Position numbers and translations under genes: made by a program. A stretch of DNA of 64,000 bases from Heterocephalus glaber (taxonomy: Eukaryota > Chordata > Mammalia > Rodentia > Bathyergidae): assembly GCF_000247695.1 (NCBI RefSeq), contig NW_004624782.1:14300750-14364749 (forward strand), read 5' to 3'. Shown piece after piece: positions 11,117 through 20,900 of this stretch. How positions within the stretch are numbered: the stretch's first letter is position 1; each line of letters begins with the position of its first letter. Below the pieces are notes generated by a model, which was not told the DNA's origin, ran no database searches, and saw only the letters and a list, made by a program, of their open reading frames with translations.

Positions 11117-12225
11117 ACTATACATTCATCATGGATCAATCTGTTGATGAGTTCATAGCTGAATGTACTGTTAGGCAGTGGGGCCTGGTCTGAAGAAGTG
11201 GGTTAGGGTTGGGCTTGGACTAGAGGCTCTCTGAGCTGCAACTGCCAAGGCCAGGGGATGGGGCTGCCCAGGCTCTTTCGAGCACACATCTTGTCACCAC
11301 ATGCCCCAGGACATGGACCTACAGGATTTTATGTTTCCCTGGTTTCAGTCTTCCTTTTGTCTGATTTATTTCTGACTGCCTATTCTTCTCTTTTGGAATG
11401 GGACTGCTAACCCTGTGCATTGTACATTGGAAGCACAGTGGTACTTCTGTTTATAAATTTGTTTTATGATTTGGGGAAAGATGATTGCATTTGTGTTGAT
11501 GTCGGAAAGATGGCCATGGACATCTTTTTCACCAGATGTGGAGTTTGCAAATGGAAGCTGAATTTTGCTCAATGCTTTTGTTTGTGAACCAAATGTTTGC
11601 AAACAGAAGTGTTTGTGAACTGAGGCATTATTGTCTTCAACTTTCTTTTTGATTTTTATAAAGACTTACAACTAAGAGTTTGCCTTGAGTGTCAAGGGAG
11701 ACTTTGGACTTAGAGTTTGCACCAATGTTTGAATTGTTAAGACTTTGGCAACTTTTGGAGGTGAGCTAAATTCATTTGCATAAGGACATGTACATCAGCT
11801 TTTTGGGGGCTGGGGAAAGATGTTATGGTCTAAAATCTCCCCTAAAAGTCTGTGTTCAGAGGTGGGGCTTTTAAAATGTGACCGGATCATGGAAACACTA
11901 TATTCATCAGTGAATTAATCCATCAATGAGTTCATAGCTGAATGTACTTTTGGGAAGTAGGGCCTTTTCAGAGAGGTAGGTCACTGAGGGTGTGACCTGG
12001 GAGGGTGTATTTTTATCCCCAGCTTCTCCCTTCTCTCTCTGCTTCCTGCTTGCCATGGTTGGAGCAGTTTTGCTCCACCACACCTTCCAACATGCCATTT
12101 CTGCCTTGAAGCCAACCAACCATGGCCTGAACCCTCTGAAGCCATGAACCAAAATAAACCTCTCCTCTTTTAAGTTGTTGATGTTGAGTATTTTGTCCTA
12201 GCTATGGGAAAGAGACTAATAGAAT
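11117..12225 (+). mobile_element. MaLR-type element: LTR remainder, internal part and 3' LTR
   Basis: The 11117-11200 stretch (ATTCATCATGGATCAATCTG, TTCATAGCTGAATGTACT) repeats the start of the LTR at about 11816-12225. Between them is MaLR-like internal sequence (11340-11600, TGGAATGGGACTGCTAACCC, CATTGTACATTGGAAGCAC). The 3' LTR ends with AAAATAAACCTCTCCTC, a poly(A) signal context, and AGTATTTTGTCC. With 8958-9018 this makes an LTR-internal-LTR element split by the Tigger copy. Confidence 0.7.
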
Positions 12226-12420
12226 GTGTAAATGTTTATAATTGTTATATGTCATCTTGCTGAACTGGACCTTTTATTAGTATATAATGTCCTTATTTGT
12301 CTCTTATAAACCTTTTGACTTAGTTTATTGGTTGGGATTTGTATGAAGTATCCTTTTCCATCTTTTTACTTTAAACTTTTGTTGAAAGTAACAATACTCT
12401 GCATCTAAACTGAGACTTTT

Positions 12421-12508
12421 GCCAGGGATTTAGCTCAGTGGTTCTGACACCTGCCTTGCAACCACAAGGACCTGAGTTCAATCCCTGGTACCAAAAAAAA
12501 AAAAAAAA
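12421..12508 (+). repeat. ID SINE
   Basis: Body followed by A16. Flanking repeat AGACTTTT. Confidence 0.93.
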
Positions 12509-13005
12509 GACTTTTATAGATAGCATATAGTGGATTGTTTTTTAATTCATTCTGTCAAATTTCTGTCTTTTGGTTGGAGAAATTGATCCATTTGCATATA
12601 AAACAATTCCATACGCCTTATAGTATTTTGTCTCTCATTTCCTGTATTATTGTAATTCTTTGTATTTAATTGACTTTAAATTTCTCATTTCCTTTTTTTT
12701 TTGCATATTCCTTAGCTATTTTCTTTGTGATTACATAGGAATTAATTTAACATCCTAAAACTATAGCACTTTAATTAAAAAATTTGGGATGTGAGGGAGA
12801 TCTGGCTGTGACATCTGTCATTGATCACCAGGGTTGATCCAGCTGATCTGGCTGGCTGCTCCTCCCTCACTGCTCCCTCCTGAAGTTTCGAGCTCGGTGA
12901 AAGCAGACTACCACCCCCAACAGAGGATGACTGTTTCCTCTGTCAAGGGTGTAGGAGTAGCTGCGCTTCCCTCCTAGAAGCTCCAAATAAAGTTTTGTCA
13001 GCAAA

Positions 13006-13089
13006 GGGGCTGGGGATTTAGCTCAGTGGCACTGTGCCTGCCTCACAAGTGCAAGGTCCTGAGTTTGATCCCTGGTACAAAAAAAAAAT
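13006..13089 (+). repeat. ID SINE
   Basis: Body GGGGCTGGGGATTTAGCTC and A-tail. Flanking repeat TGTCAGCAAA on both sides. Confidence 0.93.
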
Positions 13090-13300
13090 GTCAGCAAAAA
13101 TTCAATAGGATACACAGATTCTACTCTTTAACAGCTTAGTTTTCACCTCTTTCAGTTGTTGATAACATGAAAATTGTCTTTATATTTTGTATGTCCAAAA
13201 ACATAAAATAATAATTAAAGATTGTCTCTCTTTTTCTCTCTCTTTTTTTTGTGTGTGTCTTTTTTGCAGCAGGGTCTCATTATGTAGTTCAGGCTGATAT

Positions 13301-13388
13301 TTTTTTTTTTTTTTTTTTACCAGGAATTGATCTCAAGACCTTGCACTTACAAGGCAGGCATGGCGCCACTGGGCTAAACCCCTAGCCC
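13301..13388 (-). repeat. ID SINE, diverged
   Basis: T18 run, then ACCAGGAATTGATCTCAAG to GGGCTAAACCCCTAGCCC. Inserted in a B1 remnant (13262-13300). Confidence 0.85.
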
Positions 13389-14289
13389 TAAACATTATCT
13401 CTTAAATCATGTGGAAAACAAAAAACTGGAATATGTGCCATTGTTGCAATATAGCTTTTATAAATACCTGTGTATCTACATTTATTGAGTTTTTTCCTCT
13501 AACTTTGGTACTATCTAGTGCCCTTAAATTTCAATCTGCAGAACTCCTTTTTGCATTTCTTGCAGGGTAATTCTAGTGGCAATTCTCTTGGCTTTTGTTT
13601 ATCTACAAATAGATTAATTTCTCCTTCCGTCTTGAAGGATAGTTTTGCCAGATACGGGGTTCTTGATTGACACTTCTTTTTTTAGCACTTTGGGTGTATC
13701 AGCCCACTGCCTTTTGAGCACCAAAGTTTCTGATAATCTTATTGAGAATCTCTTGTACATGACAAGTCATTTCTTTCTTGACACTTTCAAAATTCTCCGT
13801 CTTTGTTTTTCAACAACTAGATTATAATGGGTCGTAGTGTGGGCCTTTGAGACATGGAGTTTTTTCAATTTCTTGGATGTTTGTATTTATAACTTTCATC
13901 ACATGGGAAGTTTTTGGCCCCTTCCTCTCTCCTTTCTTCTGGGGACTCCCACAACATATACGTTGATCTTTCTGGTGGCCCCACAGTTTCTATAGGCTCT
14001 GCTCACTTTTCTTCATTCTTTTTTCTTCCTGTGTTTTGGACTTAATTTCTATTGTCCTATATTCAAGTTTACTTATTCTTTTATCTGCCTATTCAAACCT
14101 GCCTTTGATTCCCTTCAATGAAATTTTCATTTTCACTTTAGTTATTGTCATTTTCAGCTCCAGAATTTCTTTTTGGTATCTTTTTAGGTTTTCTATCTTT
14201 TTATTGGTATTTCTATTTTGTCAATACATTATTTTTGACTTTCTATACGTCTTCCTTTGGTGTTTAATGTGGTGACAAAGGATTGAAAT

Positions 14290-14830
14290 TTTCAGCACCC
14301 AAACTTTGATAACATACTTCTTCCTGGCGCATACTGTACTGGACAGTCATAAAGCACTGCACTGATGAGGACTGAAAACAGCAGAAGATAGAAGTAAATA
14401 TAAAAACCATCCTTTTCTTGCCTGAGCTATCATTATATCATCTCATTCCCCAAAATGTTAAAATATGCAGATACACTTATCTAAGTCTAAAGAACCTTTT
14501 GTGAGGCTTAATTAAAGAGCCTTGACAATTTACAACTTTGATTTAGAACTTTAATTACAATGCAGATGTTCCTGAAAGATTAACAAAAAACAGGATGCCT
14601 TGGAAAATGCGTTTCTAAGATATCTACATTTTCCAACTCAGACTCTTTCCCATGTATCAATTCCCTTATAAAAACCCAAATCTTTTACCTTGTGTGATAC
14701 CTCTGCTGGAAACTCAAATTTTTGTCTCTCCTGATGTTGTACTCATCTAAATAAACTCTTGTCTTTCCTATAATCTTTGTCTCTTGGTAAATTCTTTTTA
14801 CCACCCATGTCACTGGCCCTCCATATGCTA
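14290..14830 (+). mobile_element. Solo LTR-like sequence (retroviral type)
   Basis: LTR layout: a TATA-like CTTATAAAAACCC at about 14661, poly(A) signal AATAAACTCTTGTC at about 14750, then TCTTGGTAAATTCTTTTTACC near the end, which is the gammaretroviral-like R/U5 pattern. It interrupts L1M sequence. No gag or pol follows. Exact ends were not fixed. Confidence 0.65.
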
Positions 14831-14839
14831 TCTGACATG

Positions 14840-15290
14840 ACATTTAAAACAAATATTTTAGTCTTTGTCTAGTAAGTCTGCTATTTGGTCTTTCTCCTGG
14901 ATGGTATGGTTGGTTTATTATTATTTTTTTCTTTGAATTGTCCTTTTCATTGTATGTCTGATGTTTCTTGTTGAAAGTTGAACATTTGTGTCTAATAATG
15001 TGATGGGGACCTCAATGTAGCTCACAAAGTAGGTTTTTTATGGTTTGTTAGATTGTATTTTAAAAAATTTATTTTATTTTATTTTTTCAGTACCGGGGAT
15101 CGAACTCAGGACCTTGCGCTTGGGAGGCAGGTGGAGTGTCACTGAGCTAATCCCCGGCCCTTTTAAAATTTATTTTTATTAGTACATGTTTGCAATACAT
15201 AATAATTATGTTCATCCTGGGGAGTTGGCATGTGTACATAACACATCTCGATTCTTTTTTACATCCACTCCATGGATGACTGGTCACAGA
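14840..15290 (-). mobile_element. Old L1 fragments
   Basis: L1-like AT-rich sequence on both sides of an ID. From 15160 to 15260, ATTAGTACATGTTTGCAATA to CATCTCGATTC resembles an L1 3' end in reverse. Confidence 0.55.
15067..15160 (-). repeat. ID SINE
   Basis: Inverted body TACCGGGGATCGAACTCAGG to ATCCCCGGCCC, flanked by TTTTAAAAAATTTATTTT and a near-copy. Confidence 0.92.
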
Positions 15291-15471
15291 AAAGAATGTC
15301 AAGATGCATCAGTGTGAGGAATAGAAAGGTTTTATTAGATAGAATTAAAGAAGTACAAACTCAGAGGAGAGAGAGGAGCCCTAGGTCTGGGGTTGGGTGT
15401 TCTTGGAGGCATCTTTTAAGATGCTGACCGAAGATGTTTTCCCTGAAATTTTCTTTGAAGCTTTTTCTTTT

Positions 15472-15560
15472 CTTTTTTTTTTTTTTGGTACTGGGGATCG
15501 AACTCAGGTCCTTGTGCTTGTGCAGCAGGTGGCGAAACCATTGAGCTAAATCCCCGGGCC
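15472..15560 (-). repeat. ID SINE
   Basis: T-rich lead, then GGTACTGGGGATCGAACTC to AATCCCCGGGCC. Confidence 0.92.
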
Positions 15561-16084
15561 TGAACCTTTTGAATTTGTTTATTTTAAGGTCAGGTTTCTA
15601 CCCTTTATCTTATCAACTAAGCTAATTTATGCATTTCCAGTATCTTTAAGGAACTTTGGTTGTGATGGGCTGGAAAAAAACGAGGCCCAGAAGCATCAGC
15701 CGAGCTGGAGGAGAGCTGTGGAGTGGGGACCTGCAGAGCCTGCGTTGTGCCCTGAAGTTGCAGTTTTCTTAAAAGTACAGTTTTGAAATTATGATTTCTT
15801 TTCCTTTTTACACATCCTTTCCCCTCTATCCTACTTCGCTTTGGAGTTCTATATATTTTGTGAAAGTATTTTTCTGGGTCATTGAAAACAGAATTAGTTA
15901 CTGTACCAAACAGAATGCAAAGACTTATTACAGAGTGAGACAGCATTTAACCATTCCTCTGATGTTGGTATTCAGATCATTCTAGTTTTTCATCTTTAAA
16001 AACAACCTTGCAATGACATCTTGTAATTACATCTTTGACTGGCCTTCTTAGTTATTTTTTCCATTATTTTTTTGTTACTATATT

Positions 16085-16375
16085 TTTCATTTTTGAACCT
16101 AGGGCCTTTGGATGGAGCTACATACTCACCCCTTTTTACTTTTTATTTTGAGGCAAGGTCTTACTACCTGGCTAAATTGCTTAGGTGGGGTTCTAATTTA
16201 TGATCCTTCTGCATCAGCCTCTGATAGTGCTGGAATTCCAGATGTATTTCACTTTTTGAAAAGAAGAGATGGGGTTTTGCCATGTTCCTCAGGCTGGCTG
16301 TGAGCTCCCGGGGTTGAGTGATCCTTCTGTGTTAGCCTCCAGGGTAGCTGGGACTGTAAGAGCTGCGGGTCACCT
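16085..16375 (-). repeat. B4/B1-like SINE remnants
   Basis: Contains TTGAGGCAAGGTCTTACTAC, CTTCTGCATCAGCCTCTGA and a second block GATCCTTCTGTGTTAGCCTC. Two diverged inverted B1-like units. Confidence 0.7.
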
Positions 16376-16469
16376 TGCTGGTATTTCTTAAGAAATACCT
16401 TGGAGATGGAAAATTCCTGAGCAACGTTTGAGGCTTATAGAGGTTAGTACAGGATGTCAACTTGATTGG

Positions 16470-16940
16470 TGTCTTTGTTACTTTTCTTGTTGTTGAGACA
16501 AAATACCCAACACCCACAGTTAAAGGAGGAAGGCTTATTTTAGCTCACAGTTTGTAGAGTTTTCAATCCATAGTTGGCTGACTCCATGGCAGGATGACAT
16601 GGCAGAGGGGCATCACAGAGGAGAAACAGTCCATGGCAGGCAGAAGACAGCAGAAGCAGCAAGCAGCAAGCAAGGATGGCAGCCCTCTTTCTGTCTCTTA
16701 TATTCTATCCAGGCCACACACCCTTAGGGAAGGTAGCACTCACCCGGGGTGGGCCTTCCCATTATCCATGCCCAGAATTATGCCAATCAGTGGACCAGTT
16801 TAGTAATCACACACCTTGATCCCAGCGTTATATGCTTAATTCCAGCATCATACACTCTAGGTCCAGCCACCTCTGAAAAGCCCCACTTATGACTGCACGA
16901 GGCTTTGGGGGGACATCCAGATACAAACCATAACAATTGG
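16470..16940 (-). mobile_element. MaLR-type LTR, minus orientation
   Basis: TTGAGACAAAATACCCAACA, then AAGGCTTATTTTAGCTCACA, is the reverse complement of the LTR 3' end at 12150-12225. Continues with GAGGAGAAACAGTCCATGGC to GAGGCTTTGGGGGGACATC. Confidence 0.75.
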
Positions 16941-16944
16941 CTTT

Positions 16945-17250
16945 GGGATCCACTCGGGGAATTGGTGGACACACTTCTTGGTGTATCTGGGTGGGTTGTG
17001 GAGGCCTGGCCTTAGGGTCCATGTCTGGTCCCTAGTCCTTTGCCCCATCCTCTCTGGCACTGTTCCTCTTCTCTGCTTCCTGTGATCTTGAACTAAGCAG
17101 CTTGGCTCTGCCACACCCTTCTGCTCTGATGTTTCCGCCTTGGAGCCAGCCAACCATGGACTGAGTCCCCTGAAACCATGAGCCAAGTTAAACCTCCCCT
17201 CCTTTAAGTTATGGGTGTTGGGAATTGTGTCTCAGAGAGAGGAAAGCTAA
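16945..17250 (+). mobile_element. MaLR-type LTR, plus orientation
   Basis: CTGTTCCTCTTCTCTGCTTCC, CAGCCAACCATGGACTGAGT and AACCTCCCCTCCTTTAAGTT lie in the order of the plus copy at 12000-12200. It forms an inverted pair with the LTR just upstream. Confidence 0.75.
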
Positions 17251-17259
17251 TATAAGGAT

Positions 17260-17352
17260 TTTTTGTTTTTGTTTTTTTGGTACCAGGGATCAAGCTAGAG
17301 TCCTTGCACTTGCAAGGCAGGTGGCAGAACCACTGAGCTAAATCCCTGGCCT
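17260..17352 (-). repeat. ID SINE
   Basis: Inverted body TACCAGGGATCAAGCTAGAG to AATCCCTGGCC. Flanks TATAAGGATTTTTT and CTTAAGGTTTTTA. About 450 bp upstream of the ITGAM leader. Confidence 0.9.
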
Positions 17353-17775
17353 TAAGGTTTTTATTAAAAAGCAGAATAGTTAAAAAGCACCAGGTTTCTC
17401 TTTACTGAATTGTCCTTGTTGAGAACACTCTGGCTGAAGGGTACCTCCATTCTCACAGGCTGCTGGGGGGATATCTTATAAAGCCTGTTTTTGGGGGAGA
17501 CCTCTCACCCTTGTGCTGTCTCTATTGGTCTTCAGAACATACATTCCAGTAGGCAGAACTAATGCTATTTAGCTTGGTTTTCACATGCTTTGGCCAGCCC
17601 CAGAAGCAAGTGGGTGACAAGTGGCACCTTTTGGATAGTGACCTCGAGGGTTTGGTGCAGGAAAGTAGGTAGGGAGGAAAAGCAGGCTGTGTGGAGCTCA
17701 TGAGGAAAGTGGAGCTGGGCTGCGTGCTCACTGAGCCTCCGCCCTCTTCCTTTGAGTTTTAGCAGGCCTTGGCCT

Positions 17776-17839
17776 CCTACTTCTCTTTTTACTCTTGATC
17801 TTAGCCAAAAGGCCGAGAAGTGAACCTACTTCTCTTTTT
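17776..17839. repeat. Target-site duplication around the U2 insert
   Basis: Identical 15-mers at 17776-17790 and 17825-17839 bracket the U2 fragment. The downstream copy sits at the position of the PU.1-like box in the leader alignment, so the insertion duplicated that box. Confidence 0.9.
17791..17824 (-). pseudogene. RNU2: 3'-truncated U2 snRNA retrocopy (34 bp)
   Basis: The reverse complement matches the 5' end of U2 snRNA (nucleotides about 1-34). A perfect 27-base match covers 17794-17820, which includes CTTCTCGGCCTTTTGGCTAA, the start of the branch-point-pairing end. It is flanked by a perfect 15-bp direct repeat, CCTACTTCTCTTTTT, at 17776-17790 and 17825-17839, the hallmark of LINE-mediated insertion. 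Loss of everything after about nucleotide 34 fits the known class of short, 3'-truncated snRNA retrocopies. It is not a functional snRNA. Confidence 0.9.
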
Positions 17840-17933
17840 CACCCTTTCTGGCTTGGGTGACTTCCTTGAGGTGGTTCCTTGGTTTCTGTTACCCACAGCT
17901 TATGCTTCTCTCAGGTTCCTGCTCCTTTCGGCC

Positions 17934-17961
17934 ATGACCTGTGGAGTTCTTCTGGTGACAG
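17934..17961 (+). CDS. ITGAM: ITGAM exon 1 (signal peptide start)
   Basis: Twenty-eight coding bases, MTCGVLLVT plus one base, ending at a GT donor (17962). The length equals human ITGAM coding exon 1. No ATG lies upstream in this frame in the leader, so this ATG is chosen as the start. The residues differ from the human signal peptide but keep its hydrophobic character. Confidence 0.9.
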
Positions 17962-20900
17962 GTATGCTGGGGACTTGGGGGTTCCTCCAGGTGGGGAAGA
18001 GGGGAGACTTTTGGTTTGTGAGTGCAGAAAAGGGGCACAGACTACATAAGAGTTAGGCTGGGCAAGAACAAAGTGGATTTGGGGAAGGGTAAACAACTGA
18101 CCAGGGATTGAACTCAGGACCTTGCACTCGTGAGGCAGGTTCAGTGCCACTGAGCTAAATCCTGGGCCCACCTCCACTTCTGTTTAACAAGTATTAAGTG
18201 TAAATGTTGGTTGAGTGACAAGTGAATCAAAATGATGTGAGTTAGTTTCATTTTGTGCCTATGTTTTGTGGAAAATAGGCCCAAAAGGGAAGGAAATGCT
18301 TGAGAGTTATATAGAAAGGAAATTTTCTAAGTCTCTAGGAGCTTCATTGCTGGACAAATCATCATGTTGCAACATTGTGTAAAGGACCAATTGTTCCTTC
18401 AGATGGAGGCTGGAGCTTAGATGGGCTGACTCACTCTGGGATGGTGGTCCTTGGGCGTGAGTCAGCAGACGCGACCCATGGTCAGTGTGGCCCACCACTT
18501 GTTGGCTGTTACTCCTAAGCCATAGTTGAATATGAACATTTATAATCACTTCAGGGATTGGGAACACTAATTCTGAATTCCAGTTAAGTGAAACACCATC
18601 CCCCTAAAGAATTCCAGTTGTGCTCATTAGTAAATTTGAATTACAAAGAATTATACATAATAATTATACTGTGAATTTCCTGATGAACAATTTGTAGAAA
18701 TGCATCCTCTCTTGTTAAAGTGCCTGTGTAACATGGTCTACCTTTCGGCCTGCAAAGTTGGAGGATTTACTACCTGGCCTTCAGTGGAGATGTGTGGGGA
18801 GCCCTGCCCAGACTGCCAGAGCTGGACCAGGAGACAGGCGTCCTGGTCCTGCTGCTGTGTGGGGACCTGGGCAGGCAGGAGATGGAGCAGGAAGGCAGGC
18901 CACTGGTTCCCTTGCCTGACCCTCACCCGCTCACTCTCCCTCCAGCCTTGGCCTTATGTCATGGGTTCAACCTGGACACTGAGAATCCAGTCACCTTCCA
19001 AGAGAATGCAAGAGGCTTCGGGCAGACTGTGGTCCAGCTTGAGGGATCCCGGTGAGAACCCCAGGAGCAGTCGCCTATCTCGTGTGCTGCCCTAAATTCG
19101 AGGGCAGGAAGTGATTTCCTCGACTGATTTGTTGTTTGTTTGTTTATGGTGCTGGGGATTGAACCCAGGGCCTTACACATGCCGGTCAGGCAGGTGCTCT
19201 GCTACTGTGCTGCAAGCTTGGCTCTTTGATTTTCTTTTTTTCTTTTTGTTTTGGTACTGGGGATCGAACTCGGGACCTTGTGCTTGCGAGGCAGGCGCTG
19301 GAACCACTGAGCTACATCCCTGGCCCTGTTTCCAAACTTTTACATGAACAGTGCTGGCATTTTGCACATATGCAAGTATGTTTGAAAGTACATTCTGAGC
19401 ACAGGGATTGCTGGGTCCAAAGTGTATTCGGGCAGATCCAATTTCATAGATTTTCTAGATTGCCCTCTATAGGGGTAGTAACAATGTACACTTGCCCCAG
19501 ACACATCTACTTCCCTATCCCTTTGCCAATCCGCTGTGTTATCAAACTTAACGAACCGTTGTAAACCCAATACATAAGAGTTGGTATCACAATTTAGTTT
19601 CAGACTGCTTTCCCTCTTAATGAGGGATGTGTTTCCTTTTCTGTAAACACTTTCTTTCTTATCTGTTGCTCGCTTTTTCTCTTTTTCCCCCTTACTGGTT
19701 TGTAGGAACTGATTATATTGAGGGAAGTAGTCTGGGGTATGAGCTAAGTCTTCCTTCCTTCCAGTTTATCATTTGTTTTTTGATTTTGCTTATAATAGTT
19801 TATAAAATACAGAGATTTATTTAAAATGACTATGTGGTTGAGTATATATGAATTGACTGATTGATTGTACTGGGGATTGAACACAGGGCCTTCATAATGA
19901 GCTGCATCCCCACCCATTTTAAATTTTTACAAGTTTGTTTTGAGATAGGGTCTCACTTGTGATCCTCCTGCCTAAGCCTCCCAGAGTGCTGAGATGACTA
20001 TAGGTGTGCACTACCATACCCTGCTGAATTTATTCATTTTTTTTTTTTGGTACTGGGGATCGAACTTGGGACCTTGCACTTGTGAGGTAGGCGGCGGAAC
20101 CACTGAGCTAAATCCCCAGTCCCTGAATTTATCCATTTTTAACTGTCCTCTGAGTTTTGTGACTTCCTTTCCCATTTGGAAAAATTTTTTTCCTTTTTTT
20201 TTTTTTGCTAACTCTTCCTCCTCCTTACTGAATCCAGGATGCTTGTGCAGGTCCCTGCTGTCCTCTGTGTGTCAGTGTGGTCTGCATTCCCACCTCTCCC
20301 TGCAGGGTGGTGGTTGGAGCCCCGCAGGAGGTCAAGGCTGCCAACCAGACAGGGGGCCTCTACCAGTGTGACTACAGCACAGGCCGGTGTGAGCCTGTCT
20401 CACTGCAGGGTGAGTCGCTGCCCTGCGGGACCCAGGGCTGGGGTCCAGCGCGGCACTCCGTCTTCTGGGGCCCTGTGGTGGGGGCTCCCCGGGCTGTGCT
20501 CTCCCTGTGGGCTTTAGGTAGCCTCTTCCTGCCTTTTCTGTGATTTGGGTGCCCCCATGTGCCAGGCTGAAGTGGTCCTTTAAGCTCCCCCGGGGGGCGA
20601 CCACATCTGCCATGTCTGTCTCCTCAGTGCCCCTGGAGGCTGTGAATATGTCCCTGGGCCTGTCCCTGGCCGCTGCCACCAACCCCACCCGGCTGCTGGT
20701 GAGTTGCCCTGGGTCACGAGGATCTTTGGGGGAGGAGTGGGGCCCGGGGCTGCTGGGAGGCAGAGGAGGAGGCAAGAGGGACAGGAGTTGGCCAGCCCTC
20801 ACACTGGCACCCTGCTCCTCAGGCCTGCGGCCCCACCGTGCACCAGACTTGCAAGGAGAACACATACGTCAGTGGCCTATGCTTCCTGTTTGATTCCAAC

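Larger units (their letters stand above)
12230..14275 (-). mobile_element. Old L1 (L1M-type) fragment
   Basis: Minus-strand decayed L1 sequence (12230-12420, 12520-12780, 13440-14275), broken by ID copies and by the LTR at 14.3 kb. The stretch at 12780-12990 is not recognised. Confidence 0.75.
17700..17933 (+). promoter_or_regulatory. ITGAM: ITGAM proximal promoter and 5' leader
   Basis: From about 17840 to 17933 the sequence lines up with the human ITGAM leader as I recall it (TTCTGGCTTGGG, GACTTCCTTG and GGTTCCTGCTCCTTTC just before the ATG). No TATA box is seen, as known for CD11b. A purine-rich box lies at 17825-17839 (AAAAAGAGAAGTAGG on the minus strand), about 94 bp upstream of the ATG. 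It resembles the non-canonical PU.1 site reported some 20 bp upstream of the human transcription start. An identical copy lies at 17776-17790. The transcription start itself is not visible from sequence. Confidence 0.7.
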
